Source: Ehretia macrophylla (lineage: Eukaryota > Streptophyta > Magnoliopsida > Boraginales > Ehretiaceae). Taken from it: a stretch of 64,000 bases of DNA. Under the pieces are notes generated by a model. It did not search any database. It was given only the letters and a program-made list of their open reading frames with translations, and was not told the DNA's origin. Shown piece after piece: positions 12,651 through 23,700 of this stretch. The translations under genes were made by a program, and so were the position numbers. The DNA is taken from NCBI GenBank assembly GCA_037974665.1, contig CM075770.1, positions 9,870,501 to 9,934,500 of the forward strand, in the 5' to 3' direction. Within the stretch, counting starts at the first letter, position 1. Every line of letters starts with the position of its first letter.

Positions 12651-13155
12651 GATGGATCAGCAGCCAATCCATTATCCATGGAGACTTTGCAGCATACAAG
12701 AAGTGGAAGAAGTGAAGTGCTTATTGAGAGTGATCCCAATTTGGTTTGCAGGCATTATCTATTTCGTTTCTTTTGTGCAGCAGCAGAATTTCATGGTCTT
12801 CCAAGCTCTTCAATCTGACAGGCGCTTTGGCAATTCAACCTTCAAGATTCCAGCAGCTTCTTACAATGTTATCTCCATGTTAATCGTCACGATTTGGATA
12901 CCTATCATTACAAGACTCCAGCGCTTTGGCATCGATTGTTCATAAGACGACAGGCAGAGGTGGAACGAAAAGTTGGTTGGCAGAGAGGATCTCAACAATG
13001 GAAGATTGGATTATTTCTATTATCTGACTGGTGCACTGGAGGTGTTTAATTTAGTGTAGTTCCTTAGATGCGCGAAGTGATACAAGTACAAAGGAACAAA
13101 TAACGACCCTCAAGTAGAAATGGAGAAAAAACAACTTGAAAAGCCTTTCGATTAA

Positions 13156-13840
13156 GGATCAATCTCTTCCTGATCATATCTATGCAGATTCAGCCACCTC
13201 TTTGTTCTGGCATCGAAATGTCAGATTCGGAAAGATAATGTTTGAAGTTAATGAATTGTCAGGAGATATATGTGTATTTTAAGGATGCAGATTACACTGT
13301 ACCTAAAATGCAGTATATATTACTTACTAGTCAATGAGCTGCTGATTAATGTTCCTAAAACATGCATCATCTCCTCAATAATATACTTTTCAGATCCTTC
13401 AGGATCCTGTTAATATTAGTATCCTGCTTTTCATTTTACGCGTGCTAATTTCATTAACAGTTCTTTAATCTTTGCGGAGTAATACATGTAATATTTTTAT
13501 TGCAGTGTTAATACTATCATGCGCGCGCATATGATTGTTTTTAGCCTCTTCATTTTTATGGCTTCAATTTTCTTTACTCAAAGATTGCTTGCTGCAGATG
13601 CCAATTGAAGGCTGAGGATCCAAAATGATACTCAACTTTAAAGGCCATCACTTTTAATCAAAACCAGAGTGTTCAAAAAAGATAAAAAGCAATAAGCTTT
13701 TTTAGCTGGATTTGATATAAATGCAAAAACCTTTGCTTTTTGAATTGCAAATTAAAATGATACCGGATCAGATTTCTATTAATTACCAGATGCTTAAAGC
13801 ATTTAATGCTATTTTTCTATGAAAAGATGCATGAAATGCT
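13156..13840. other. intergenic between NPF relic and NPF gene
   Basis: No coding region is seen. This interval probably includes the upstream promoter of the intact NPF gene. Confidence 0.5.
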
Positions 13841-13848
13841 TATAAAAG
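13841..13848 (+). promoter_or_regulatory. candidate TATA box of NPF gene
   Basis: TATAAAAG lies about 700 bp upstream of the NPF start codon. If used, transcription would start near 13873 and a 5' UTR exon of about 100 nt would join the coding exon through the intron proposed at 13972-14523. This is inference from motif and spacing. Confidence 0.4.
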
Positions 13849-13971
13849 ATAGCAGTTTTCTTCATTCTATGCCTATCTACTGTTAAAAAATACTATTTTG
13901 TTCTCTCCGGCTCTACTGTTCTTGGGATCCCTTCTTCTTTAGCTACTCGACCAAGACCTTTCCAATCACTG

Positions 13972-14352
13972 GTAAGCATTTCCTTTTTTTCTTTTTGCTT
14001 TGCGAGAGGTTTGAAGGAAGTCGGTTACATAACTATGTTTCTAGGGGATGTCTCGTCTCTTTTGTCTCTTTCAATAAGAGTTTTTAACTGACTTGGAGGT
14101 TGTCTAGTTCCATCATCCTAATACTGTGCCGAATGCCAAAATTGACTAACCAATTTGCACACTAATTAACTTCCCTATATAAATGAGTCAGTTTATAGTA
14201 ATCATGTCGAGGTAGTATCCGTCGGCACTTATCAACCAGCCAAGACCTTTTCAATCACTCATACGCATTTGCTTTTGATAGGTAACACCAAATTCTTGTT
14301 GATTAAAAATGTGGTCCGTGAGGAGCCCATAAGATTCATATTTCTAGAGCAT

Positions 14353-14388
<36 letters not shown>

Positions 14389-14523
14389 CCACCGGGTGTC
14401 TAAAAAAGCACAATCCAAGTGTAGTGGTAAGTTACTTGGTTAGTAAAGCATGTTAAATGTAGTCTTGTTGTTAGTTTAAGCTGCATTACTATGTCTTGAC
14501 ATTCACAACTTTCATATTCATAG
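13972..14523 (+). other. possible 5' UTR intron of NPF gene
   Basis: A good donor (G|GTAAGCAT) at 13972 and an acceptor (TTCATATTCATAG) ending at 14523, 23 nt before the ATG, would remove 552 nt. A phrase around the donor (CCAAGACCTTTCCAATCACT) is repeated at about 14240 in a slightly changed form without the GT. Confidence 0.35.
14354..14386. repeat. (GT)n(GA)n microsatellite
   Basis: A short GT run passes into about eleven GA units upstream of the NPF coding exon. Confidence 0.85.
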
Positions 14524-14546
14524 CAGAAGCAAAGGTGTGTGTGACA

Positions 14547-17500
14547 ATGGAGACGAATGAGAAAGAATTAACCATGGAAGAGAATGTGAAAGCTTCTGTC
14601 ACAAATGATGAGCCTGAGATCAACTACAAAGGAATCAAAGCCATGCCCTTTATTATAGGTGCGAAAGTGAGATAATCTATTTAAATTCTTTTCAGCAACC
14701 TTTGTGCATCTTTATCCCAGACTTTCCGTTCGATGCTCTATTTTATTTTCTCATTGAGGCCGAACCAGAGAACATGTGCAAACTATGTTGTATAGAATTT
14801 GCTGTTTTGATCTTATTTTCAAATAAGCAAGAATGAGTAGCGTCGACAGATTCATATAGTCATTCCCACCTAATAGGGAAAAAGCTTGGCTTGATTTGGT
14901 TTCAATTGGTAACATCTCTATACAAATCTCATATTTCTAGATTTGTCAGGCAGAATTGATTGCCTGTCAAAATATATATTTGTTCCCCATCGAGAAATTA
15001 TAGACTCTAAGACCACCTTATAAAATTCTGGAATACTCCACATGATTGGTTTTATGATTGAACTCCATGATTTTGAACATGGTATGAGAGCTCGGGACTT
15101 TGTTTTTGCAGGCAATGAGACATTTGAGAAACTTGGAGCCATAGGAACACTGTCCAACTTATTGGTGTATCTCACCACATTCTTCAACATGAAACGCATC
15201 ACAGCTGCAACAATCATTAATATCTTCAGTGGAACCACCAATTTTGCTACATTGATTGGAGCTTTCCTCAGTGACACTTACTTTGGTCGTTACAAGACAA
15301 TAGCATTCGGTTCCATTGCCTCCTTTCTGGTACTATCTAACTTCTTAATGAATCACTTCTACTAGTTATATCAATTTTGTAAAAGAAATATGTATGAACA
15401 GGAGCAGTTCAGGAATTCTTATCGATAAGGACTAAAACACATAATTTTTCAACTATATGAATATATATATTTTTTTCAGTAGGAGTTGATTAATTTTTTA
15501 ATTAAAAATGCATGAATTATTTAATTTTTGTTGTCTGTGGGCTAGCCCCAAGCTACATCCGCCCCGGTGTATGAATGATACTTTAGTTTGCACTCAAATG
15601 AGAAAGATAGGGAAAATTATTTAAGAGACCGTTAAATTATTCTCCATACGTTTATTTTGACTATTTAATTAATTTTAGATAGGGTAATTTATTTAAGAGA
15701 CTATTACACTATTTTTGATACGTCTATTTTGACCATTTAATTAATTTTAGATAGGGTAAATTATTTAAGAAACCGTTAAACTATTTTTCGGTCGTCTATT
15801 TTTACCATTTAATTAATTGTAGCTCCAAAATATCTATTATACAATCAGAATAAGTTCAACTATCCCATTTCGTAAGCTGCTTTACAAAATTGCTAAGTGA
15901 GAGCATATGATATGAGGGTATAAAGTGAAAAGATACGAAAAAAATTAGGTTATATTATTCCGAGGACTATTAAACTATTTTTTGCAGTCTTATTTTTACC
16001 ACTGAATTATTTTTAGTCCTGAAATAACTCTCATATGATCAAAATAGGCTTAATTATCCCATATGCGTGCATGCTATGAAAATTTGCCTAAGAGACGCAC
16101 TTGTATGATCTTAAACATCTCTTGAATCCATAAAAAATAAAAAAATTGAGTGGTTAGAAGGGGACAGTGGAAATAGCTTAATGACCACTTAAATAATTTA
16201 TCCTAATTTTTTTTCGTGTTTTTCTAATCATAACCTCGCATCATCCCATTAGAAACACATGACAAGGGCTTCCATTAAGCAGATTTTTTACGACGTATAA
16301 CAAAATGGAGTAATTGAGTTTATTTTGATTGTGTAATGGTCCTTTTGAAACTAAAATTCATTCAACGAGTCGATCAAGACTAGACTATAAAAATAATTTT
16401 AGCCTTGTAATAGTATACTAGCTACCAGGGAATGCAAAATTTCGTGACAATGTTTGAATTCCCTAATTTTAATGAAAACTCTTACATCAGTTTAGATGTC
16501 GGTCTACCCCCTTAATCGTAACCCTAGTTTCAAATTGTAATTTTTTTTTTTTTTTAATTCAAGAAAGGTCTAAACCGTACAACATGTATTGTAATTCTCT
16601 TTGGTTACTACAGGGGTTCTTTGTGATATCACTCACAGCAGCAAGCAAGAAGCTGCACCCTCCACACTGTGATTCAAACAACAATATTAACAAATGCATT
16701 GAGCCAACACCATGGCAACTAGCATTTCTGCTAAGTGGATTTGGGCTCATGATAGTTGGAGCTGCTGGTATCAGACCATGTAGCTTACCATTTGGAGCAG
16801 ATCAATTCAATCCCAACACAGAATCAGGCAAGAATGGTATCAACAGTTTCTTTAACTGGTATTTCTTCACCATAACTTTTGCTCAGATGGTGTCAGTAAC
16901 ATTGGTTGTGTATATTCAAACTGATGTGAGCTGGTCTATAGGGTTAGCAATACCTACAATCTTCATGTTGATAGCTATAATGCTCTTCTTTGTGGGTACA
17001 AAATTGTATGTTGTGGTGAAGCCTCAGGGCAGTCCCATGACAAGTTTGGTCCAGGTTTTGGTGGCTGCAATTAGGAAGAGGTGGTTAAAGCTACCGGATC
17101 AACCTTGGCTCTCTCTATACAACAATATGCCACCATGGTCCATCAATTCCAAGCTGCCTTACACTGAGCAATTCAGGTATTAATTGATTGCTAATTGATA
17201 TTTGATTAGAAGTTGTACTTGATGATGCTTGTTTTGGGCTCGTCCATGGTTTTATTGCTCGAGTCCGTGTACAAGATGATGTGTGTAAGCATAATCAAGC
17301 TTACATAATTGTCAGTATTAGGCAACTAGGAATCTATTAGAGTCAAATCACCCCAAATAAGAAAGGGAAAGTCATTGCGTGTCAGACTCTCACACCAATG
17401 TGGGGCCAAGTGATACGCAATACGTCAAATCATCGCGTCCCTCACACTAATGTGGGGCCCATACCAGCCTGACGTCGAATGCTGACAAATGCAATAGCTC

Positions 17501-18666
17501 CCCATAAGAAAGATAACAACCATTTCACTTGTTGTTGAATCTTAATGATGCAGTAAAGTCAAATAGAAAATGCTTGAGTCAGTCCACATTGATCGTTAAT
17601 CTCTCACATTGCCAGCAGCACTCATATGTGTGGGGTTAGGATTTTTTTTTTTTTTGGTCGAATGGGGTTAGGATTGATTGAAGTGTTTCCCAATTCGTTC
17701 GTATTCAATTAAGTTTATGATTTCTAAACTCAGATTATCTCTCACTTGAAACTTATCATTATTGGTGTTGACAGATATCTTGACAAAGCTGCTATAAAAA
17801 CACCAGAAGATCAAATCAAACCAGATGGATCACCTGCCAATCCATGGAGACTATGCACAATGCAGCAAGTGGAAGAAGCCAAATGTGTGGTGAGAGTAAT
17901 ACCAGTGTGGGCTGCGGCTATTGTGTACCATGTTGCATTCATTCAACAACAACAATATGCAGTCTTCCAAGCACTTCAATCAGACAGACACCTTGGTAAA
18001 ACGTTTCAGATACCGGCTGCATCTTACACGATCTTCTCCATGTTGAGCCTTACTCTCTTCGTGCCATTATATGACCGTGTGATAGTTCCATATCTACGCA
18101 AGTTAACAGGCAAAGAAGAGGGCATAACGCTCCTTCAAAGAATGGGCATTGGTATAGTCCTTGTAGTAGTATCATCGCTCGTGTCTGCCTTTGTTGAAGA
18201 GAGAAGGATAACGTTGGCGCTCACACATCCAATGCTTCATTCGAATAAAGGCGCTGTTTCATCCATGTCAGCTTTATGGTTGGTTCCTCAGATTTCTATT
18301 GCCGGTCTGTCTGAGGCATTCACTGGCATTGGCCAAGTCGAATTCTACTATAAGCAGTTGCCAGAAAATATGAGGAGCTTTGCAGGCGCTTTACTTTTCT
18401 GTGGCATGGCAGCATCAAGCTATTTGAACAGTTTGTTGATCTCCATAGTACATCAAGCAACTGAAGGCGCCGCGACAGGCAATTGGTTGCCGGAAGATCT
18501 CAATAAGGGGAAATTGGATTACTTTTATTTCCTGATTACTGCGCTCGGGGTCTTAAACGTTGTATACTTTCTGCTATGTGCCAGGTGGTACAGGTACAAA
18601 GGAATTGCACTGACAAGCTCTACAGCGCAAACTGAAATGAAGAAGCTCGACAAACATGTCGTTTGA
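14547..18666 (+). CDS. NRT1/PTR family (NPF) proton-coupled transporter
   Basis: Four exons join in frame with GT-AG borders: 14547-14658, 15112-15329, 16614-17176 and 17775-18666, giving 594 residues, the usual NPF length and exon pattern. The protein is a PTR2/POT-family major facilitator with about 12 membrane segments, expected to carry nitrate, peptides, hormones or glucosides with protons; the substrate cannot be read from sequence. The proton-coupling ExxEK motif is intact at residues 40-44 (ETFEK). [28 protein letters not shown] and LDYFYFL are family landmarks, and the overall wording is closest to NPF subfamily 2. The start chosen is the first ATG after the putative UTR intron; Met10 is an alternative. 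Intron 2 carries a foldback repeat and a SINE tail, and intron 3 a micro-insertion. The relic at 7501-13155 is its tandem copy. Confidence 0.95.
15607..16204. repeat. foldback-like repeat in NPF intron 2, with 72-bp tandem units
   Basis: Three units starting with ATAGGG at 15607, 15679 and 15751 have an exact 72-bp period, and a fourth decayed unit lies near 15960. The right edge (CACTTAAATAATTTATCCTA, ending about 16203) is the inverted counterpart of the unit start. The block may therefore be a palindromic foldback element like those at 38143 and 50054. No clear target duplication was seen. Confidence 0.6.
16543..16587 (-). mobile_element. 5'-truncated SINE tail in NPF intron 2
   Basis: The minus strand reads TGTTGTACGGTTTAGACC..., then AATT and an A-run, matching the 3' end of the SINE at 41472-41615. 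A perfect 9-bp duplication, ATTGTAATT, flanks it (16534-16542 and 16588-16596). It sits only 17 nt from the acceptor of exon 3, so it lies in the branch-point/polypyrimidine zone. Confidence 0.7.
17644..17662 (-). mobile_element. micro-retroposon insertion in NPF intron 3
   Basis: The minus strand reads TTCGACC plus 12 A. A perfect 13-bp duplication, TGGGGTTAGGATT, lies at 17631-17643 and 17663-17675. Confidence 0.7.
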
Positions 18667-19472
18667 TGGTTAAACTATACATCGGAAAGCTCATTCAGAG
18701 AAGGCTATACAGCAGATGAGATCTGCTCAGAGCTTAGTTTCAGAATGTGGTAAGCATGATTGAAAATTTGCTTTCCAAGTCCAAATCCTTCATAGATTTT
18801 GTACATTTTATGCCTTATGGATGAATGTCAGTAACTGAGGATAGGAAGGATGATTGTGCAATACTTTCAGTTTGTGATCATGAAATTCTCCCTGCTTCCT
18901 TATTGAGAAAGAGTTGATAGGCACGAGGGACGAAATTACTCGTTGGGTCATGAAGGTTGTAGTCCTACTGATCATACAAAATACTTTAGAATGCCTTTTA
19001 TTTATAGTCTATAAAATTATTTTGTCCCTCCTTAACTAGTAAATCTTCACTAAGACAATTTCGTTCCCACAAACAAATTATTCTAAAACCGTTCCCAATA
19101 AGCAACCATTTCGCGTAAATCCAACACTACTTTGGTATAGTGAAACGTAAGGTAAACAAACTGAGGTTTTGTAGATAAAATCAATCCAAGAAGCATTTTT
19201 GTAAAAGTTAATATAGTAAAAGGACTATTTTAGGTTGATAAATTCTACCCTTAAATGGAATAATGCTTCAACTCTTTTCATTCATTATACATTTTTTTCG
19301 CATGAATTTGAGACATTATTATATTTCTATTAGAGCGTCCCCACATGCGAAATGCTAACTTAACCAAGAAAATGACTTTCAAAAGAGAACAAATGACATC
19401 GTCAAATCTATGTAACCGACCTCATCTAGTGTTGTAAAACTTGATTTAATTTGGTTTGATCTTTTTAACAAG
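18667..19472. other. 3' flank of NPF gene
   Basis: It holds the NPF 3' UTR (end not determined) and non-coding AT-rich DNA. No other gene is seen. Confidence 0.5.
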
Positions 19473-19954
19473 TTAAGTAGATCGATAGAACCTAGTAAAA
19501 ATATCCTTAAGCTGCTTCTTTTCACTTTCCCAGGACTGAATAAACTTCTTTCTCCAATACCCTTTGCCATGTCCTTCATTGCAACTAAAGGGAATTGCCA
19601 GTAAACCATTTTCGCCATGGTAGGAAACTGGAGGTTGATAACTATATGAAGAAGGTGGCGACCTAAACTGCTGGAAAAACTTCTCCGGCCAAAAAGTTGC
19701 CGGGAATGTGAAAGCAGACGCTCCGAAACCAAATTGCTCCAAGAACTTCTGCTTCCACAAGTCGTCTCCTAAGGTCAAATCACGCAGCTCCGTGCACACG
19801 CAACTCATTTTCGCGACATCAACACCGTGCAACTTCTCCAGTATTTCAGTTTAAGCTCACCTGGAAGCCGCATACAGCGTGATTCTGCATCGTCAGTCTC
19901 TGTAAACTCCATTGTTGCATCTTCTTCTATGTTGTTTTCTTTCTGGCTATGCAT
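19473..19954 (-). pseudogene. F-box protein gene relic
   Basis: On the minus strand, an ATG at 19954 opens a frame ending in CMRLPGELKL. A one-base loss then shifts to EILEKLHGVDVAKMSCVCTE, followed by LRDLTLGDDLWKQKFLEQFG and YWRKKFIQSWE, and a stop at 19473. LPxELKxxILExLxGVD and DDLWKQKF are the core of an F-box of the kind seen in Arabidopsis At1g70360-like proteins, which recruit targets to SCF ubiquitin ligases. Only this domain and a short tail remain. A sequencing error or an unrecognised splice could mimic the frameshift, but the length (about 160 codons) also argues for a fragment. Confidence 0.6.
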
Positions 19955-20724
19955 ATTCAGTGCTGGAATGGAGAATCAAGGTCTGAAGACGTCTTTAAAC
20001 GGAGTTGAAATGTTCAACGGTGATGGAAATGGCGATGAGGCTAGCTATCTATAGAGAGAGATTCAGAGTCTAATAGCTTAAATGTAAAGCTACGCGTACG
20101 ACTAAACGAGTAATTTGACATGTTCTAATCCGTGGCAGTATATGTCAGCAGAAACCTGGTCAACTAATAACAAAAAACAAACAATGAAAGCAAATCAATT
20201 TGAAAAAGATTTCTAGGAGAATGCTTATTGGTTATACAAATCGCAAATCATTCAAGCTATGGGTTTAGATGCGTTGAAGCAACAAGTTTCTCCCACCCAG
20301 AACACATATCTAAGCCTAGCCTATGAAAACAAAGAACTCCCGCGACCACCATAGTAGATGCAGAAGTAGCAAATACTTTATACAAATACTAATCCGTAAA
20401 AAGGGGGAGAAACACTACCTCGATAGCAGTTTACAAGTTGAGAATCAAATGAAAGAAGTAGAACATCAGTAGAGCAAAACTTTATGAATATAGACATTAA
20501 ATTCTGACAAAATACGTGTTCATTTTCCCGACTGGGTATTGCCAGCTTAAAGAAAGGCATCAACGGGCATATTTAACAAGAGGCACTTAAAAAAGTGCTG
20601 AAAAACAAAAAGCATAGCTCACTATGAACTACCTTCTGAAGATGTAATTCTCGAATAAATGCTGATTACGCCTTCAATCTGTGCTTAGCTGAATTGCACA
20701 GCATAGACCAGATGAATTGTCTTC
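19955..20724. other. 3' flank of H+-ATPase gene
   Basis: It probably contains the H+-ATPase 3' UTR just below 20725. No coding region is seen elsewhere in it. Confidence 0.5.
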
Positions 20725-23700
20725 TCAAACCGTGTATGATTGCTGAATCGTGTCTATGTCGAGTCCCTTCAGTCTCACCACTGATTCAACATGACCTTTC
20801 AATGTGTGTAGCTCACGTAATCTGCCACCAGATATGAAATCAAATTGTATTAAAAACGTAACTTTGTGGTTTTCAAAGGTGAAGAGAACAGTCACGAGCG
20901 TGGTAAATGCCATTAATGTGAAATGTGTAATCAACCAAATATGAAAATGTACTCAGAGTGTAGCTTTGTGATTTTCACAGGGGACAAGAAAATCACTACA
21001 AAGTCCAAAACTTATCCAGAATTAACAAGCATCTAACATAAGAAATACTATCTATGCAGGCAAAAAAGTGGCCCGTATCAACAAAAGGAAAGATAATCAA
21101 ACAAATAGATCTTTTGGCGTCGTACGTAATTATGATCCATGGACCTTGTGGTAATTTAGTACAGGTATTCATCAACATAAACCAAATAACTCAATCAAGG
21201 AAAAGCAGACTGCTCATTAAAGACAAATTTTCTTACCTTGCAATTTCAGCTCTTCGTTTGGCTTCCTCAGCCAACTGATTGAGCTCAGTGAAATTGGTAG
21301 TTTCACTAAACAATTTAGTGTCGGGCACTTGCAGTCCATGGAGAGTTCTTTGTGCATGAGCCCATTGAAGCTCGCGATGTTCCTTCCCAAAATCTTTTTG
21401 CCTCGTGAATGCAATCTGCAAACAAAGCTACCATTAATGACAGAAAAGAGAGGCATTAATTAAAAAAGAGTTGCATATCTCAGCATAATATGTACCCTTT
21501 GCTCAAGAACAAGATCCCATGCTCGCCCACTAAGAGCATAGCGGATGAAGAACTTTATCAAATCAAGCGGGATGTAGCAAACTATATTATAAAGCCAAAT
21601 CACCCCAGCCCATCCCCATCCAATTCCTTCAATAGCAGCAAAACTCCAATTTGCATACACCGCAATTAAAGTAGCAACCTGCAAAATTAAAGCAGTCAGG
21701 TAATTCACAGACTTGACCAAAAAAAAAAAGGTAATTCACAGACAAGGGATTTCCTTGGAAAGAAATTTTGCAGAGATGAATAGATAAATGGCTCACCAGT
21801 TGAGCAATCAGAAAAGCCACTACAAGCAGCAATCCTGGACGTTCAACAAATGACCAACTTCGGGACCTTGTAACAAAAATCAGGGCCTGGCTGATAATGC
21901 TCACTTGAAGGTATATCGCGGAAGCAAGCTTTCTGAAGTCATCATGAGCAGTTTTCTCGAGCGTTGAAACCCCAAATACTTTCTGGCAGTTAGCAATGGA
22001 ATTAGTCAAGTTATAAACTACACGGGGGGAAAATCCAAATGCAACACTGAGTAGTGTAACATTTAATGCATGCAACAAGTTTATCTAGCATAAATAAAGT
22101 AAATGCAAGACATGTATGGGAGTTATGAGGAATTCTATGTTATGAAAATTAAAGTTTTCTTGTTTGGCACAGAAAACCAAGAACTTAGAATGAGGTTTGC
22201 CAAAAAATATTGGCCAATTCATAAAATTAGATTTGCACAAGTCAAAGAGATAGAATCTAATATAACTACAGTCAAAACGACTCCATCTTCCAGAAAATCA
22301 TTAAACATTAAAAAGGTCTACTTACTGGAAAGAAGTCTGTTTTATATGCTGCCCAAAAGAATATGACCGTCATCATTGCCAAGTAACTTCCAAGAACAAC
22401 TCCCGTTGTAAAGATCTCAGCTAGCTTCCAGCTGTCTGGCAGAGGAGATGGCTTCACCCTATCCTTCGATATTGTCATAATGGTACCTGAAATCATTTTA
22501 GCTGCTTGTAAGCAATCAAGGAGAAGAAAGAATAGGTCATTCTACAAGTTCTCAATAAGATGAAAGAGTTCAGTCATTAACTATGCCCATTGTAGCACAA
22601 GACATAGGATTTAGGAGCTTGCTAAAAGGACTTAACGCTTCATATCATTTGAAGTATTGCCATTATATTTAACTTATCAAAAGCTGAAATAGAACGGAAA
22701 GAGAGAAGATGTTATTATCCCTTTCTGTTCTATCAGGAGTTCAGAAAAATTCTTCAAGTCAAGAGCAAACATACACCTATACCGAAGAAATGTGTACACA
22801 CATTTTCTTTTGTATGTTTAAAAGAGCAGTCTTTGGGTTGATTTAAGAGAAGGAAGGACTAACCATCATTAAGGATTGCAATGATAAGCACCATAAAAGG
22901 TGGAAAGTCAAATTTCCAGATCAGCGCCAGCAGCATAAATCCAAGCTGCCATATTTAGAAGTCGGAAAAAGTGCAAAAGGTGTGAACAATTCTCATAAAC
23001 ATTCATCAAAAAACAAGGAGACAAAATAGAAAAGAATGAAAAGAATAACAAAAGAGGGAACACAACTTACCACAATACGAATTGTGATAGAAACTGCATA
23101 GATCTGCCAAAATAGAAAAATTATCAGGCATGAGGTCCAACAAAATGATGTTAATGTGATAGTTAAATAACTAACCAAAAGATGTAGAACTTCACTATGA
23201 TTGATGACAACCATTAATGGTAATACACAATCAGCGGGAACAAGTTTTACCGTATAATTTTTCATCCTCTGAAAGATTGCACGGCTGGTCAATACAGCAC
23301 TAATGATAACACTCAAACCAGGCTCAGTAAGGACAATGTCAGAAGCACTACGAGCCGCATCAGTTGCATCAGCAACAGCAATCCCTATATCAGCCTTCTT
23401 CAAAGCAGGAGCATCGTTGACTCCATCACCAGTCATTCCACAGATATGTTTCCTGGCTTGCAGACGCTTGACTATCTCATACTTGTGCTCTAGGAAAATC
23501 AAACAAGAGTTGGACAATATATGCAATCAATGAATATATTGTCGAAGAAACCAATCATAAACTAACAACCCAACAAACAAGGAACTAAGAATACAAACCA
23601 GGGAAAACGCCAGCAAAACCATCAGCTTTCTCTATGAGTTCATCAATTGGTAGAGCAGCAATTGACTCATCCTTGTCCTGTCCCAACAAAGCAGATGAAG

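Larger units (their letters stand above)
7501..13155 (+). pseudogene. NPF (NRT1/PTR) transporter relic split by copia 2
   Basis: Bases 7501-7554 encode a match to the start of exon 4 of the intact NPF gene downstream (FLNKATIITPEDQLKMDG against [18 protein letters not shown]). Reading resumes after the copia insertion at 12656 (GSAANP), shifts frame by about 7 extra bases, then continues as PWRLCSIQEVEEVKCLLRVI and QALQSDRRFG. Near 12925 about 170 codons are missing. The text resumes at SIVHK, LDYFYYL and YKYKG with stops at about 13059 and 13077. No exon 1-3 homology was found upstream. This is a dead tandem paralogue. The frameshift, deletion and stops would have killed it whether or not copia was present. 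Confidence 0.9.
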
